A DNA stretch of 64,000 bases from Klebsiella michiganensis (GTDB lineage: Bacteria > Pseudomonadota > Gammaproteobacteria > Enterobacterales > Enterobacteriaceae): contig NZ_PRDB01000002.1 of the NCBI RefSeq assembly GCF_002925905.1, forward strand, positions 62,001-126,000. The letters run 5' to 3'. Positions within the stretch are counted from its first letter, which is position 1; each line of letters begins with the position of its first letter. The notes below the pieces were generated by a model. That model made no database searches and was not told the DNA's origin. It worked only from the letters and a program-made list of their open reading frames with translations. The position numbers and the translations under genes were made by a program. Below are positions 37,954 through 46,273 of the stretch, piece after piece.

Positions 37954-38388
37954 ATGAGTTCCTCGTCGTCCGCCATCAGTCGTTTTAGCGCGTACTACGC
38001 CGCGCTGGATACCCAGCCGCCTTCGGCGCTGGCCGCGCTGTACCACACGAATGCGCTGCTGATCGATCCTTTTGGCCAACACCAGGGGCTGTCCGCGATC
38101 CAGAGTTATCTTTCGCACCTGCTGGCCAACGTCGATCATTGCCGTTTCACCCTCGATGCCCCGCTCTGCGAAGGTCAACGTTTTGCCGTCGCCTGGACCA
38201 TGCACTGGTCGCATCCGCGACTTGCCGGGGGTAAGGCGCTACAGCTTGCGGGCTGCTCGGTGGTCACCGTTGAAGACGAACGAATTATTCACCAGCGTGA
38301 CTACTACGACGCCGGGGAGATGCTGTACGAACACCTTCCCCTGCTGGGCTGGGCGGTGCGCGGCGCTAAACGGAGGGTGCGGTCATGA
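37954..38388 (+). CDS. SnoaL-like (NTF2 fold) protein
   Basis: A 144-aa NTF2/SnoaL-like protein: SRFSAYYAALDTQPPSALAALYHTNALLIDPFG followed by a conical-barrel pattern ending ERIIHQRDYYDAGEMLYEHLP. Members act as small isomerases, hydrolases or accessory proteins; the role here is unknown. It is the first gene of the operon and overlaps the next gene by 4 bases (ATGA). In related proteobacterial operons a SnoaL gene also leads this cluster. Confidence 0.8.
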   Translation: MSSSSSAISRFSAYYAALDTQPPSALAALYHTNALLIDPFGQHQGLSAIQSYLSHLLANVDHCRFTLDAPLCEGQRFAVAWTMHWSHPRLAGGKALQLAGCSVVTVEDERIIHQRDYYDAGEMLYEHLPLLGWAVRGAKRRVRS

Positions 38389-39104
38389 TGACGGTGCTCA
38401 TCACCGGCGCCAGCTCCGGCATTGGCGCCGGGCTCGCCAGGTCCTTCGCTGCGGACGGCCACCGGGTTATCGCCTGCGGCCGCGATCCGTCGCGTCTGTC
38501 GGCGCTACAGCAGCACAGTCCCCACATCAGCGTCCGCTCTTTCGATATGACGGACAGGGATGCCTGTCGCCAGACGCTCGCTGACTGCCGCGCCGATCTG
38601 ATCATTCTCTGCGCCGGGACCTGCGAATATCTCGAACACGGAACGGTGGATGCCGGGCTGGTTGAAAGGGTCATCACCACTAACTTTCTCGGGCCGGTGA
38701 ACTGCCTGGCGGCGCTTCAGTCGCAGCTGTCAGCCGGGAATCGCGTGGTGCTGGTGAGCTCGATGGCGCACTGGCTACCCTTTCCTCGGGCCGAAGCCTA
38801 TGGCGCCTCGAAAGCGGCGCTGACCTGGTTTGCCAACAGTCTGCGCCTGGACTGGGAGCCAAGAGGGATCGCCGTCACGGTCGTTTCGCCGGGGTTTGTT
38901 GACACTCCGCTGACGCGTAAAAACGATTTTTCTATGCCCGGTCAGGTGAGCGTGGAGCAGGCGGTTAAAGCGATTCGCCGCGGTCTGGCGAAAGGGCACG
39001 ATCGTATCGCCTTCCCGACGGGCTTTTGCCTGCTTCTGCGCCTGCTGGCCGGGCTTCCTGAAGGACTTCAGCGCAGGCTATTGCGCAGGATGGTGCGCTC
39101 ATGA
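38385..39104 (+). CDS. SDR-family oxidoreductase in the Cfa-like operon
   Basis: A 239-aa SDR with TGASSGIGAGLARSFAADG (cofactor loop) near residue 8, LCAGTCEYLEHG, VLVSSMAHWLPFPRAEAYGASKAAL with catalytic Ser, Tyr and Lys near 127-144, and PGFVDTPLTRKND. It overlaps genes on both sides by 4 bases. In the conserved operon it is thought to act on modified lipids; the exact step is not known. Confidence 0.87.
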   Translation: MMTVLITGASSGIGAGLARSFAADGHRVIACGRDPSRLSALQQHSPHISVRSFDMTDRDACRQTLADCRADLIILCAGTCEYLEHGTVDAGLVERVITTNFLGPVNCLAALQSQLSAGNRVVLVSSMAHWLPFPRAEAYGASKAALTWFANSLRLDWEPRGIAVTVVSPGFVDTPLTRKNDFSMPGQVSVEQAVKAIRRGLAKGHDRIAFPTGFCLLLRLLAGLPEGLQRRLLRRMVRS

Positions 39105-40360
39105 AAATCGCGATTATTGGCAGCGGCATTGCCGGGCTGACCTGCGCCTGGCGCCTTGCCGGGCAACACGAAGTGACCCTGTTCGAAGCGGCGTCCACGC
39201 CGGGGGGACATACCGCCACGGTGGATATCGCCACGCCGCAGGGTACCTGGGCCATCGATACCGGATTCATCGTGTATAACGATCGCACCTATCCGCGCTT
39301 TATGGGCCTGCTTAACGAGCTTGGGCTGAGCGGTCAAAAAACGCAGATGAGCTTTTCGGTCCACAATCCGCAAAGCGGGCTGGAGTATAACGGCCACAGC
39401 CTGAGCTCGCTTTTCGCCCAACGGCGCAATCTGCTAAAGCCGGCCTTCTGGGGGTTGCTGACGGAGATCGTCCGCTTTAATCGCCTGGCGAAGCAGGCTC
39501 TGGCGGGGGCGTTCGACCCGGGCGCCACGCTGCAGACCTTCCTTGAGCGGCACCGTTTTAGCCCCTTTTTCGCACGCCACTATATCCTGCCGATGGGGGC
39601 CGCTATCTGGTCTTCGTCGCTGCAGGAGATGCGCCGCTTCCCGCTGGCGCTGTTCCTGCGCTTCTTTGATAATCACGGCCTGCTGGATATCCGCCAGCGC
39701 CCGCAGTGGTACGTGGTGCCCGGCGGCTCGCGCGAATACGTGCGCGCCCTGCTTGCCCGGTCCGGCGATCGCCTGCGCCTGCGCCTCAATGCGCCGGTGC
39801 AGAACGTGATCCGTCATCAGGATGGCGTCACGCTCCAGCTGGCATCGGGGGAGCAGCACTTCGATCAGGCGATCTTCGCCTGCCACTCTGCCGAAGCGCT
39901 GGCCATGCTGGCGGACCCGACGCTCGCCGAACGCGAAATACTGGGGGATATCGGCTGGCAGCGAAACGAGGTGGTCCTGCACAGCGATCCCCGCTGGCTG
40001 CCGGTGCGCAAGCGCGCCTGGGCCAGCTGGAACTATCGCCTGAGCGAACAGGATCAGGCCAGCGCCTGCGTCACCTATAACATGAATATTCTCCAGGGCC
40101 TGTCTGCCGACGCCCCGCTGTTCTGCGTCACCCTCAATCCGCCAACGCCGGTGGACCCGCGCTTCGTCTGGAAGCGTATGGTCTATGAACACCCGCTATT
40201 TAATCCCCAAAGCTGGTCCGCCCAGATGCGGCGCGAGGAGATTAACGGCCGCCAGCGAAGCTGGTTCTGCGGCGCGTACTGGTACAACGGTTTTCATGAA
40301 GATGGCGTGCGCAGCGCCCTCGATGTGGTCAACGGCATTATCGCGGCGGAGAACCTCTGA
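39101..40360 (+). CDS. FAD-dependent amine-oxidase-type oxidoreductase
   Basis: A 419-aa flavoprotein. The dinucleotide motif is IAIIGSGIAGLTCAWRL at the start, followed by FEAASTPGGHTATV, the usual flavin-containing amine oxidase N-terminus, and GFIVYNDRTYPRF. Related proteins lie next to DUF1365 and Cfa-like genes in many Gram-negative bacteria and were linked in Rhodobacter to lipid changes under singlet-oxygen stress. Start overlaps the SDR stop (ATGA); the next gene starts 1 base after its stop. Confidence 0.87.
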   Translation: MKIAIIGSGIAGLTCAWRLAGQHEVTLFEAASTPGGHTATVDIATPQGTWAIDTGFIVYNDRTYPRFMGLLNELGLSGQKTQMSFSVHNPQSGLEYNGHSLSSLFAQRRNLLKPAFWGLLTEIVRFNRLAKQALAGAFDPGATLQTFLERHRFSPFFARHYILPMGAAIWSSSLQEMRRFPLALFLRFFDNHGLLDIRQRPQWYVVPGGSREYVRALLARSGDRLRLRLNAPVQNVIRHQDGVTLQLASGEQHFDQAIFACHSAEALAMLADPTLAEREILGDIGWQRNEVVLHSDPRWLPVRKRAWASWNYRLSEQDQASACVTYNMNILQGLSADAPLFCVTLNPPTPVDPRFVWKRMVYEHPLFNPQSWSAQMRREEINGRQRSWFCGAYWYNGFHEDGVRSALDVVNGIIAAENL

Positions 40361-40361
40361 C

Positions 40362-41084
40362 ATGAACAGCTGCCTCTATCAGGGCGTATTACGCCACCGC
40401 CGTCTCCAGCCGAAAGCGCACCACTTTCGCTATCGCATCTTTATGGCCTGGCTCGATCTGGATGAGCTGGATCGGCTCGGCGAAGCGGGTATCCGCCGCA
40501 ATCGCTTTGCTGCCGCCTCTTTTTATGATGCGGATTATCCGCTGGGCACGCCGCTGAAAGCGCAGGTTCTGAACCGGCTGGAAAACCTGACCGGCGCGCG
40601 CCCGGATGGCCGCGTCATGCTGCTGACCCAACTGCGCTACCTGGGCTTTCATTTTAACCCGGTCAACTTTTACTACTGCTACGACGGCGCCGGTACCCTG
40701 CGCTGGGTGCTGGCCGAAGTGCGCAACACGCCGTGGAATGAGCGCCATTACTACGCGGTAGACGGTCAACGGGCGCGCCCGCTGGCGAAAGCCTTTCACG
40801 TCTCGCCGTTTAACCCGATGGATATGGTCTACCTCTGGCGCTTTAACAGTCCCGGTAAAACGCTGCACATGCATATCGAGAACCATCAGGCCGCGAAAGT
40901 CTTCGACGCCACGCTGGCCCTGAGCCGCGCGCCTTTAACGCGGGCCAGCCTGCGCGGGCTGCTGCTGCGCATTCCGCTGATGACGCTGAAAACCGTCCTC
41001 GCGATCTACTGGCAGGCGCTGCGGCTATGGCTCAAGCGCGTGCCGCTGTACAACCATCCTGTCAGCAGGAGTGAACGCTCATGA
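40362..41084 (+). CDS. DUF1365 protein
   Basis: A 240-aa protein with the DUF1365 signatures HHFRYRIFMAWLDLDEL, LLTQLRYLGFHFNPVNFYYCY, EVRNTPWNERHYY and KAFHVSPFNPMDMVYLWRF. Family role is undefined, but it is nearly always between an FAD oxidoreductase and a Cfa-like methyltransferase, as here. I chose ATG 40362, directly after the FAD gene's stop; a longer frame from 40185 overlaps that gene and is unlikely. Its stop overlaps the next start (ATGA). Confidence 0.88.
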   Translation: MNSCLYQGVLRHRRLQPKAHHFRYRIFMAWLDLDELDRLGEAGIRRNRFAAASFYDADYPLGTPLKAQVLNRLENLTGARPDGRVMLLTQLRYLGFHFNPVNFYYCYDGAGTLRWVLAEVRNTPWNERHYYAVDGQRARPLAKAFHVSPFNPMDMVYLWRFNSPGKTLHMHIENHQAAKVFDATLALSRAPLTRASLRGLLLRIPLMTLKTVLAIYWQALRLWLKRVPLYNHPVSRSERS

Positions 41085-42304
41085 CCGATCCAGTCTTTGC
41101 GCTTGAACCCGATATCCCGCGCAACGTGCGTATCGCGCGCTGGTTGCTCTTTCGTCTGTTGAGCGGCATTCGCGAAGGGGCGCTCACCGTACGCGAAGGG
41201 GCGCAGACCTTTCATTTTGGCGACCCCGCCGCCGCGCTGCGCGCCGAGGTGCACGTGCTCTCCTCGGGCGTCTACCGGCGTTTACTGACCGGCGGCAGCC
41301 TCGCCGCCGCGGAGGCCTGGATGGACGGCGAATGGGAGAGCCAGCAGTTGACGCCGCTGCTGCAGATCCTGGCGCGTAACGGCCAGGTACTGGGGCGGCT
41401 GGAGCGCGGCTTCCGGCTGCTGGGCAAGCCCGTCGAGCGGCTGCGCCACTGGACGCGCCGCAACTCGCGCGCGCAGGCGAAGGCGAATATCGCCGCCCAT
41501 TACGATCTGGGCAACGACTTTTACGCCCACTTCCTTGACGACGAGCTGCTTTACTCCAGCGCGCTGTTTACCGACGACGGCCAGGATCTCACCCAGGCCC
41601 AGCGGGCCAAAATGGCGCGCCTGTGCGAGCGTCTGGCGCTTACGCCCGGCGATCATCTCCTGGAGATTGGTACCGGCTGGGGGGCGATGGCCGAATACGC
41701 CGCCCGCCACTACGGCTGCCGGGTCACCACCACCACCCTGTCGCAGGAACAGTTCCAGTGGACCAACGCGCGAATTGCCCGCGCCGGGCTGCAGGATCGC
41801 GTCGAGGTACTGCTCTGCGATTACCGCGATCTGACCGGCCAGTACGACAAGCTGCTGTCGGTGGAGATGATTGAAGCCGTGGGGCAACGCTATCTGCCGG
41901 CTTTCTTTCGCACCTGCCAGGCGCGACTGCGCCCGGGCGGCAGAATGGCGATCCAGGCAATTACCATCCAGGATCAGCGCTATCGCGGCTACAGCAAAAA
42001 CGTGGATTTTATTCAGCGCTACATCTTCCCCGGCGGATTTTTGCCCAGCATCACGGCGATGAACGAGCTGATGACGCGGCACACCGATTTTGTGGTGCGC
42101 GATCTGTTCGATATGGGGCCGGACTATGCCCGCACCCTGGCCCACTGGCGGCAGCGATTTATCCACGCCTGGCAGGATATTGAGAAGCTCGGCTTTGACG
42201 ATCGCTTCCGCCGCATGTGGCTCTACTACTTCGGCTACTGCGAAGCCGGGTTTAACGCCCGCACCATCAGCGTTGTGCAGCTTACCGCGGAGCGAACATC
42301 GTGA
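41081..42304 (+). CDS. Cyclopropane-fatty-acid synthase-like methyltransferase
   Basis: A 407-aa SAM-dependent enzyme of the Cfa family, which methylates acyl chains of membrane phospholipids. Seen: ANIAAHYDLGNDFYAHFLDDELLYSSALF near residue 130, the SAM loop LEIGTGWGAMAEYAARHYG near 190, TTLSQEQ, EMIEAVGQRYLPAFF, and a C-terminal YYFGYCEAGF. It is probably a second Cfa paralogue beside the housekeeping cfa gene. In Rhodobacter a Cfa-like enzyme of such an operon takes part in making furan fatty acids; that role is only inferred here. Confidence 0.88.
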   Translation: MTDPVFALEPDIPRNVRIARWLLFRLLSGIREGALTVREGAQTFHFGDPAAALRAEVHVLSSGVYRRLLTGGSLAAAEAWMDGEWESQQLTPLLQILARNGQVLGRLERGFRLLGKPVERLRHWTRRNSRAQAKANIAAHYDLGNDFYAHFLDDELLYSSALFTDDGQDLTQAQRAKMARLCERLALTPGDHLLEIGTGWGAMAEYAARHYGCRVTTTTLSQEQFQWTNARIARAGLQDRVEVLLCDYRDLTGQYDKLLSVEMIEAVGQRYLPAFFRTCQARLRPGGRMAIQAITIQDQRYRGYSKNVDFIQRYIFPGGFLPSITAMNELMTRHTDFVVRDLFDMGPDYARTLAHWRQRFIHAWQDIEKLGFDDRFRRMWLYYFGYCEAGFNARTISVVQLTAERTS

Positions 42305-42834
42305 AACGCATTCTGACCCTTGGCCTCGCGCTGCTGATGCTGGCGCTGGCGGGCTGCAGCGCCGAAGTGGCCGACTACCGGCAGCAGCAGCCGGCGCTGG
42401 ACATTTTCCACTACTTTCAGGGCAAAACGGAAGCCTGGGGGATGGTTCAGGATCGCAACGGCAAACAGCTGCGCCGCTTCCATGTCGCCATTGACGGCGA
42501 CGTTGTTGGCGACACGCTGACGCTCCACGAACGCTTTATTTACGATGATGGCGAAAAGCAGCAGCGGGTATGGCGCATTCGCCGCGCCGGCGACCACCGT
42601 TATGAAGGCACCGCGGGCGACATTGCCGGCGTGGCGACCGGCCAGGCGGCGGGCAACGCTTTTCACTGGCGCTACAGCATGAACGTGACGGCCAGCGGTA
42701 GCACCTGGCTCCTGCACTTCGACGACTGGATGTTCCTGCAGGACGACGCGCACCTGTTCAACAAAACCGAGATGAAGAAATTTGGCATTACCGTCGCCAC
42801 CGTGACCCTTTTCTTCACCCGAACCGCACAATAA
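42301..42834 (+). CDS. DUF3833 lipoprotein
   Basis: A 177-aa protein starting at GTG, overlapping the Cfa-like stop (GTGA). Signal peptide with lipobox ALAGCS near residue 19, then the DUF3833 core (LDIFHYFQGKTEAWGMVQDRNGKQLRRF, DDWMFLQDDAHLFNKTEMKKFG). Lipocalin-like fold is likely. In the conserved operon this lipoprotein follows Cfa and may handle modified lipids in the envelope. Last tightly coupled gene; 14 bases to the next. Confidence 0.87.
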   Translation: MKRILTLGLALLMLALAGCSAEVADYRQQQPALDIFHYFQGKTEAWGMVQDRNGKQLRRFHVAIDGDVVGDTLTLHERFIYDDGEKQQRVWRIRRAGDHRYEGTAGDIAGVATGQAAGNAFHWRYSMNVTASGSTWLLHFDDWMFLQDDAHLFNKTEMKKFGITVATVTLFFTRTAQ

Positions 42835-42848
42835 AAGAGGACTACGCC

Positions 42849-43808
42849 ATGAACACACAACCTGTCATTGGGATCAGCGGATGTTTGACCGGTTCTGCCG
42901 TACGATTCGACGGCGGGCATAAGCGCATGGGCTTTGTGATGGACGAGCTGGCGCAGTGGGTGGCGTTTAAACCCGTCTGCCCGGAGATGGCTATCGGCCT
43001 CCCCGTCCCGCGCCCGGCGCTGCGGCTGGTGCAAACGACCGAAGGGGAAATCCGCATGCGCTTCACGCATGCACCGCACGACGACGTGACGGAGAAGATG
43101 GCCGATTTCGCCAGCGCCCACCTCTCGACCCTGGGCGAACTATCGGGATTTATCGTCTGCGCCAAATCGCCCAGCTGCGGCATGGAGCGCGTGCGGCTGT
43201 ACGATGAAAAGGGCAATCGCGGGCGAAAAGAAGGCACAGGGTTGTTTACCGCCGCGCTGATGGAGAAATATCCGTGGCTGCCGGTGGAAGAAGATGGCCG
43301 CCTGCACGATCCGGTGCTGCGTGAGAATTTTGTCGAACGGGTCTTCGCCCTGCACGAGCTTAACTGTCTGCACAAAAATGGCCTGACGCGCCGCGCGCTG
43401 CTGGATTTCCATAGCCGCTATAAACTGCAGCTGCTGGCCCACCATCAGGCGGGATACCGCGAGATTGGCCCGTTCGTTGCCTCGCTCCACGAATGGCAGG
43501 ATCTGGAGGCTTTCTTTGCGATCTACCGCGAAAAACTGATGACGATCCTGAAACAGCCCGCCTCGCGTAAAAACCACACCAACGTGCTGATGCATATTCA
43601 GGGCTACTTTCGTAACCAGCTAAACAGCCGCCAGCGCGGCGAGCTGCGGGAGGTGATCCTTAACTATCGCTCCGGGCTGCTGCCTATCCTTGCGCCGTTA
43701 ACGCTGCTTAAGCACTATCTGGCCGAATACCCGGATCGCTATCTGCAGGCGCAGAACTACTTTGATCCCTACCCGCAGGACCTGGCCCTGCGCCTGACGG
43801 TGCATTGA
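42849..43808 (+). CDS. DUF523/DUF1722 protein (YbgA-like)
   Basis: A 319-aa protein: N-terminal DUF523 (PVIGISGCLTGSAVRFDGGHKR, conserved Cys near residue 12; ICAKSPSCGMERVRLY) fused to a C-terminal DUF1722 domain (KYKLQLLAHHQAGYREIGPFV, HTNVLMHIQGYFRNQL). E. coli YbgA has only the second half and lies by the phr photolyase gene; in some bacteria this fused form clusters with photolyase and LitR-regulated genes, which fits a light or oxidative-stress theme. No photolyase is seen here. A strong terminator follows. Confidence 0.85.
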   Translation: MNTQPVIGISGCLTGSAVRFDGGHKRMGFVMDELAQWVAFKPVCPEMAIGLPVPRPALRLVQTTEGEIRMRFTHAPHDDVTEKMADFASAHLSTLGELSGFIVCAKSPSCGMERVRLYDEKGNRGRKEGTGLFTAALMEKYPWLPVEEDGRLHDPVLRENFVERVFALHELNCLHKNGLTRRALLDFHSRYKLQLLAHHQAGYREIGPFVASLHEWQDLEAFFAIYREKLMTILKQPASRKNHTNVLMHIQGYFRNQLNSRQRGELREVILNYRSGLLPILAPLTLLKHYLAEYPDRYLQAQNYFDPYPQDLALRLTVH

Positions 43809-43822
43809 GATAGCTGAACGCG

Positions 43823-43858
43823 CGAAGAGGCTGGCGCACGCCAGCCTCTTCGTTGTTG
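43823..43858 (+). terminator. Terminator of the SnoaL-to-DUF1722 operon
   Basis: A perfect 14-bp stem (CGAAGAGGCTGGCG and its inverse) with a 2-base loop, followed by TTGTTG, 14 bases after the stop. Confidence 0.65.
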
Positions 43859-43871
43859 GATCCATCGGCTT

Positions 43872-44349
43872 CTAGAACCATGCCTCACCCCATCCGGAAG
43901 TCGTTGTTGATCCCCTGTTGCGGACGCTGATGGAAGTCACGGCCGGCTCCGATTTGGCATTGGGGTTAGACTCCAGCACGTTGGTGACGCCGACGTAGGC
44001 TTTTTTCAGGTTAACTTCATCGCTGAGGTGGGCAAACATGACGTTGATATCCCAGATAGCTCCTTTACAGCTGTTGAAGGCTTTGGTTATCTGGAATTCG
44101 CCGCCATTGCCTTCATTGCCTAAACGGCCGATCGCCGGTCTGGAACTGCGCGCCGTAGCGGGCCTTCAGACCGAAGGGGATCGCCATATCCGGCGTGGCC
44201 GCGGTGGTCTGCGGGTTGGTAATAACATCCACTTTTTTATCAGCACGGCGTCGATCTGTTCTTGAGTAAATTCTCGCGCGAATACGAAAATTGGGCACAG
44301 CGTGGCCACGACCGCCATCGGTAATGGAAGTTTTTTATCATTGTCATAA
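43872..44349 (-). pseudogene. Decayed exported-protein gene
   Basis: On the minus strand pieces of one protein are spread over three frames. A signal-peptide-like stretch (KKLPLPMAVVATLCPIFVFA) lacks an in-frame ATG, with an A-run that may have slipped. FTQEQIDAVLIK then shifts to KVDVITNPQTTAATPD and FGLKARYGAQFQTG and a stop, and a third piece (GGEFQITKAFNSCKG, LKKAYVGVTNVLESNPNAK) follows. The alternation of strands and turns suggests an outer-membrane barrel, possibly TonB-dependent, but I cannot name it. It is too short and broken to work. Confidence 0.6.
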
Positions 44350-44764
44350 TTATCTCAATATAGGTTAGCTTTATTCGGATAATAACAATCCCATTCTGGG
44401 CAATCAGAATATATTACGTTATTTCGCTTCGCTATTAAGAAAACACCCAAACGTGAGCCCACCCGCAGATATTATCGCCATTTACTCAGCGCGCGGACAA
44501 CCCTGTAGAGTACATTTCCTGGAGTGGCCAGAGTAAAAAAACAATAAAACAAAATGCCGGTTTTGCGGTGTTTTAAATCTACCGGGGTATAGCTTGTAAC
44601 GCGTTAATCAACAAGTGAAATGGAGGGTCTGGAGGAGGCTTTGCTTCGATGATCACAGAAGTAAAAAAACATAATAAATTAATTTAAAAACGTAATAGAT
44701 TCTTCGAGATCATTTATGTCAGAAATTGTTACACATCCACACAACACACCGGAGTCTGCTCAGA
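44350..44764. other. Intergenic region upstream of xynT
   Basis: About 415 AT-rich bases that should hold the xynT promoter. I see no clear regulator site and no small gene. Confidence 0.4.
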
Positions 44765-46219
44765 ATGAGTAAAAACATAATGCAAAGCCGCCATGATGAA
44801 TATCATAAATTAACGCGTGGAGAACGTATTGGTTATGGTATGGGCGACTTCGCTCAAAACCTGGTTTTTGGCACAATAGGCGGCTTTCTGGCTCTTCACA
44901 TGCTGACGGTTAATACCATCAGCACGGCAACGGCAGGGTTTATATTTCTTTTTGTCCGAATCATCAATGTCTTTTGGGATCCGATGGTCGGCACGTATGT
45001 TGACAAAAGAACGTCAAAAGCAGGTAAATACCGCCCCTGGCTGTTAAGAGCCGGCGTACCGCTGGTGATCCTTTCCGCTTTACTTTTTGCTCCCATTCCT
45101 GGGGTCAGAGGTTCGGTACCTTTTGCCTTCATCGTTTATTTGGCTCTGGATTTAGTTTATTCCGTAGTGAATATTCCTTATGGTTCGCTTAATGCATCCC
45201 TGACCCGGGATCCGGAATCGATTGATAAACTCACCAGTACCCGAATGATGCTGGCCAATAGCGCCAATCTTCTTGTTTATACCCTGTTCCCGATGTTTGT
45301 ACAGATGGCTTCACCAAAAGATCGCAGCCTTAAGGACACCGGTTTTTTCGGCATTGAGCTCAATCTGGGAAACTATACCGATCCATCAGCCAACTACGCC
45401 TGGTTCGGCGTCTACTCCGTGTATATGCTCATCGGCGCGGTGGCGCTTTTCATCTGCTATAAATTTACGAAAGAACGCGTTGTCGCGACGGCAGAACAGA
45501 CCGCCAACGTCAAAACGACCGATCTGTTCCTTGAACTCAAACATAACCGCCCGCTGGTTATTCTCGGGCTGTTTTTCATGCTGGCCTTCACGTTCATGTT
45601 TTTCATGAACACGGTTAACGGCTTTTTCAATCAGTACGTTGTCGGTCATTCAGAATGGATGGGCGCCGTAGGCCTTGTCGCCTCCATACCGGGCATCGCA
45701 TTCCCTATTTTTTGGCCCAAACTCAAGAAAATTTTTGGTAAAAAAGGCTTCTTCCATATTTTTCTGGCCATGTTTATTGTCGGTGAGCTACTGACTTACG
45801 TCTGGTCACGCGAGGGCATGCACGATGCGCTTTGGCTTGCTTACATCGCCACCTTCATTAAACAATGGGGCTTAACGTCCGCGACCGGCTTTATGTGGGC
45901 GCTGGTTCCTGAAGTGATTGCGTATGGCGAATTAAAATCCGGCAAGCGAAATGCGGCGATCATTAATGCGATTATGGGCCTCTTTTTCAAAATCGGCTTT
46001 ACCATCGGCGGCGCGATTCCCCTGTGGTTACTGGCCGTCTATGGCTTTAATGAAACCGGCGCCCAGCAAAGCGCCAGCGCTATCGACGGGATCATTATGA
46101 CCGCGGTGTGGATCCCTATCGCGTTAGCCATCGTATCGATGATCATCATGCAGGTTTACCCCATCTCTGACAAAAACGTAACCGATATCAACCGTCAGCT
46201 TGATGAGGTCCGCGCGTAG
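44765..46219 (+). CDS. xynT: Xyloside transporter (GPH family)
   Basis: A 484-aa, 12-helix glycoside-pentoside-hexuronide:cation symporter (YagG in E. coli). Signature near the start: ERIGYGMGDFAQNLVFGTIGGFLALHML, RIINVFWDPMVGTYVDKRTSKAGKYRPWLL, and VVNIPYGSLNASLTRDPESID. It should bring in beta-xylosides or xylo-oligosaccharides with cations, feeding the beta-xylosidase encoded next. ATG 44765 has GGAG 10 bases ahead; the frame extends to 44726. Confidence 0.9.
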   Translation: MSKNIMQSRHDEYHKLTRGERIGYGMGDFAQNLVFGTIGGFLALHMLTVNTISTATAGFIFLFVRIINVFWDPMVGTYVDKRTSKAGKYRPWLLRAGVPLVILSALLFAPIPGVRGSVPFAFIVYLALDLVYSVVNIPYGSLNASLTRDPESIDKLTSTRMMLANSANLLVYTLFPMFVQMASPKDRSLKDTGFFGIELNLGNYTDPSANYAWFGVYSVYMLIGAVALFICYKFTKERVVATAEQTANVKTTDLFLELKHNRPLVILGLFFMLAFTFMFFMNTVNGFFNQYVVGHSEWMGAVGLVASIPGIAFPIFWPKLKKIFGKKGFFHIFLAMFIVGELLTYVWSREGMHDALWLAYIATFIKQWGLTSATGFMWALVPEVIAYGELKSGKRNAAIINAIMGLFFKIGFTIGGAIPLWLLAVYGFNETGAQQSASAIDGIIMTAVWIPIALAIVSMIIMQVYPISDKNVTDINRQLDEVRA

Positions 46220-46273
46220 TTAAAAATATAAATTAAATGCATTTGGAACATTTAAATAAAAAGGTGTAATGAT

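Noticed and set aside
41282..42166. 294-aa frame antisense to the Cfa-like gene
   Set aside because: Shadow; the sense strand encodes a clear methyltransferase.
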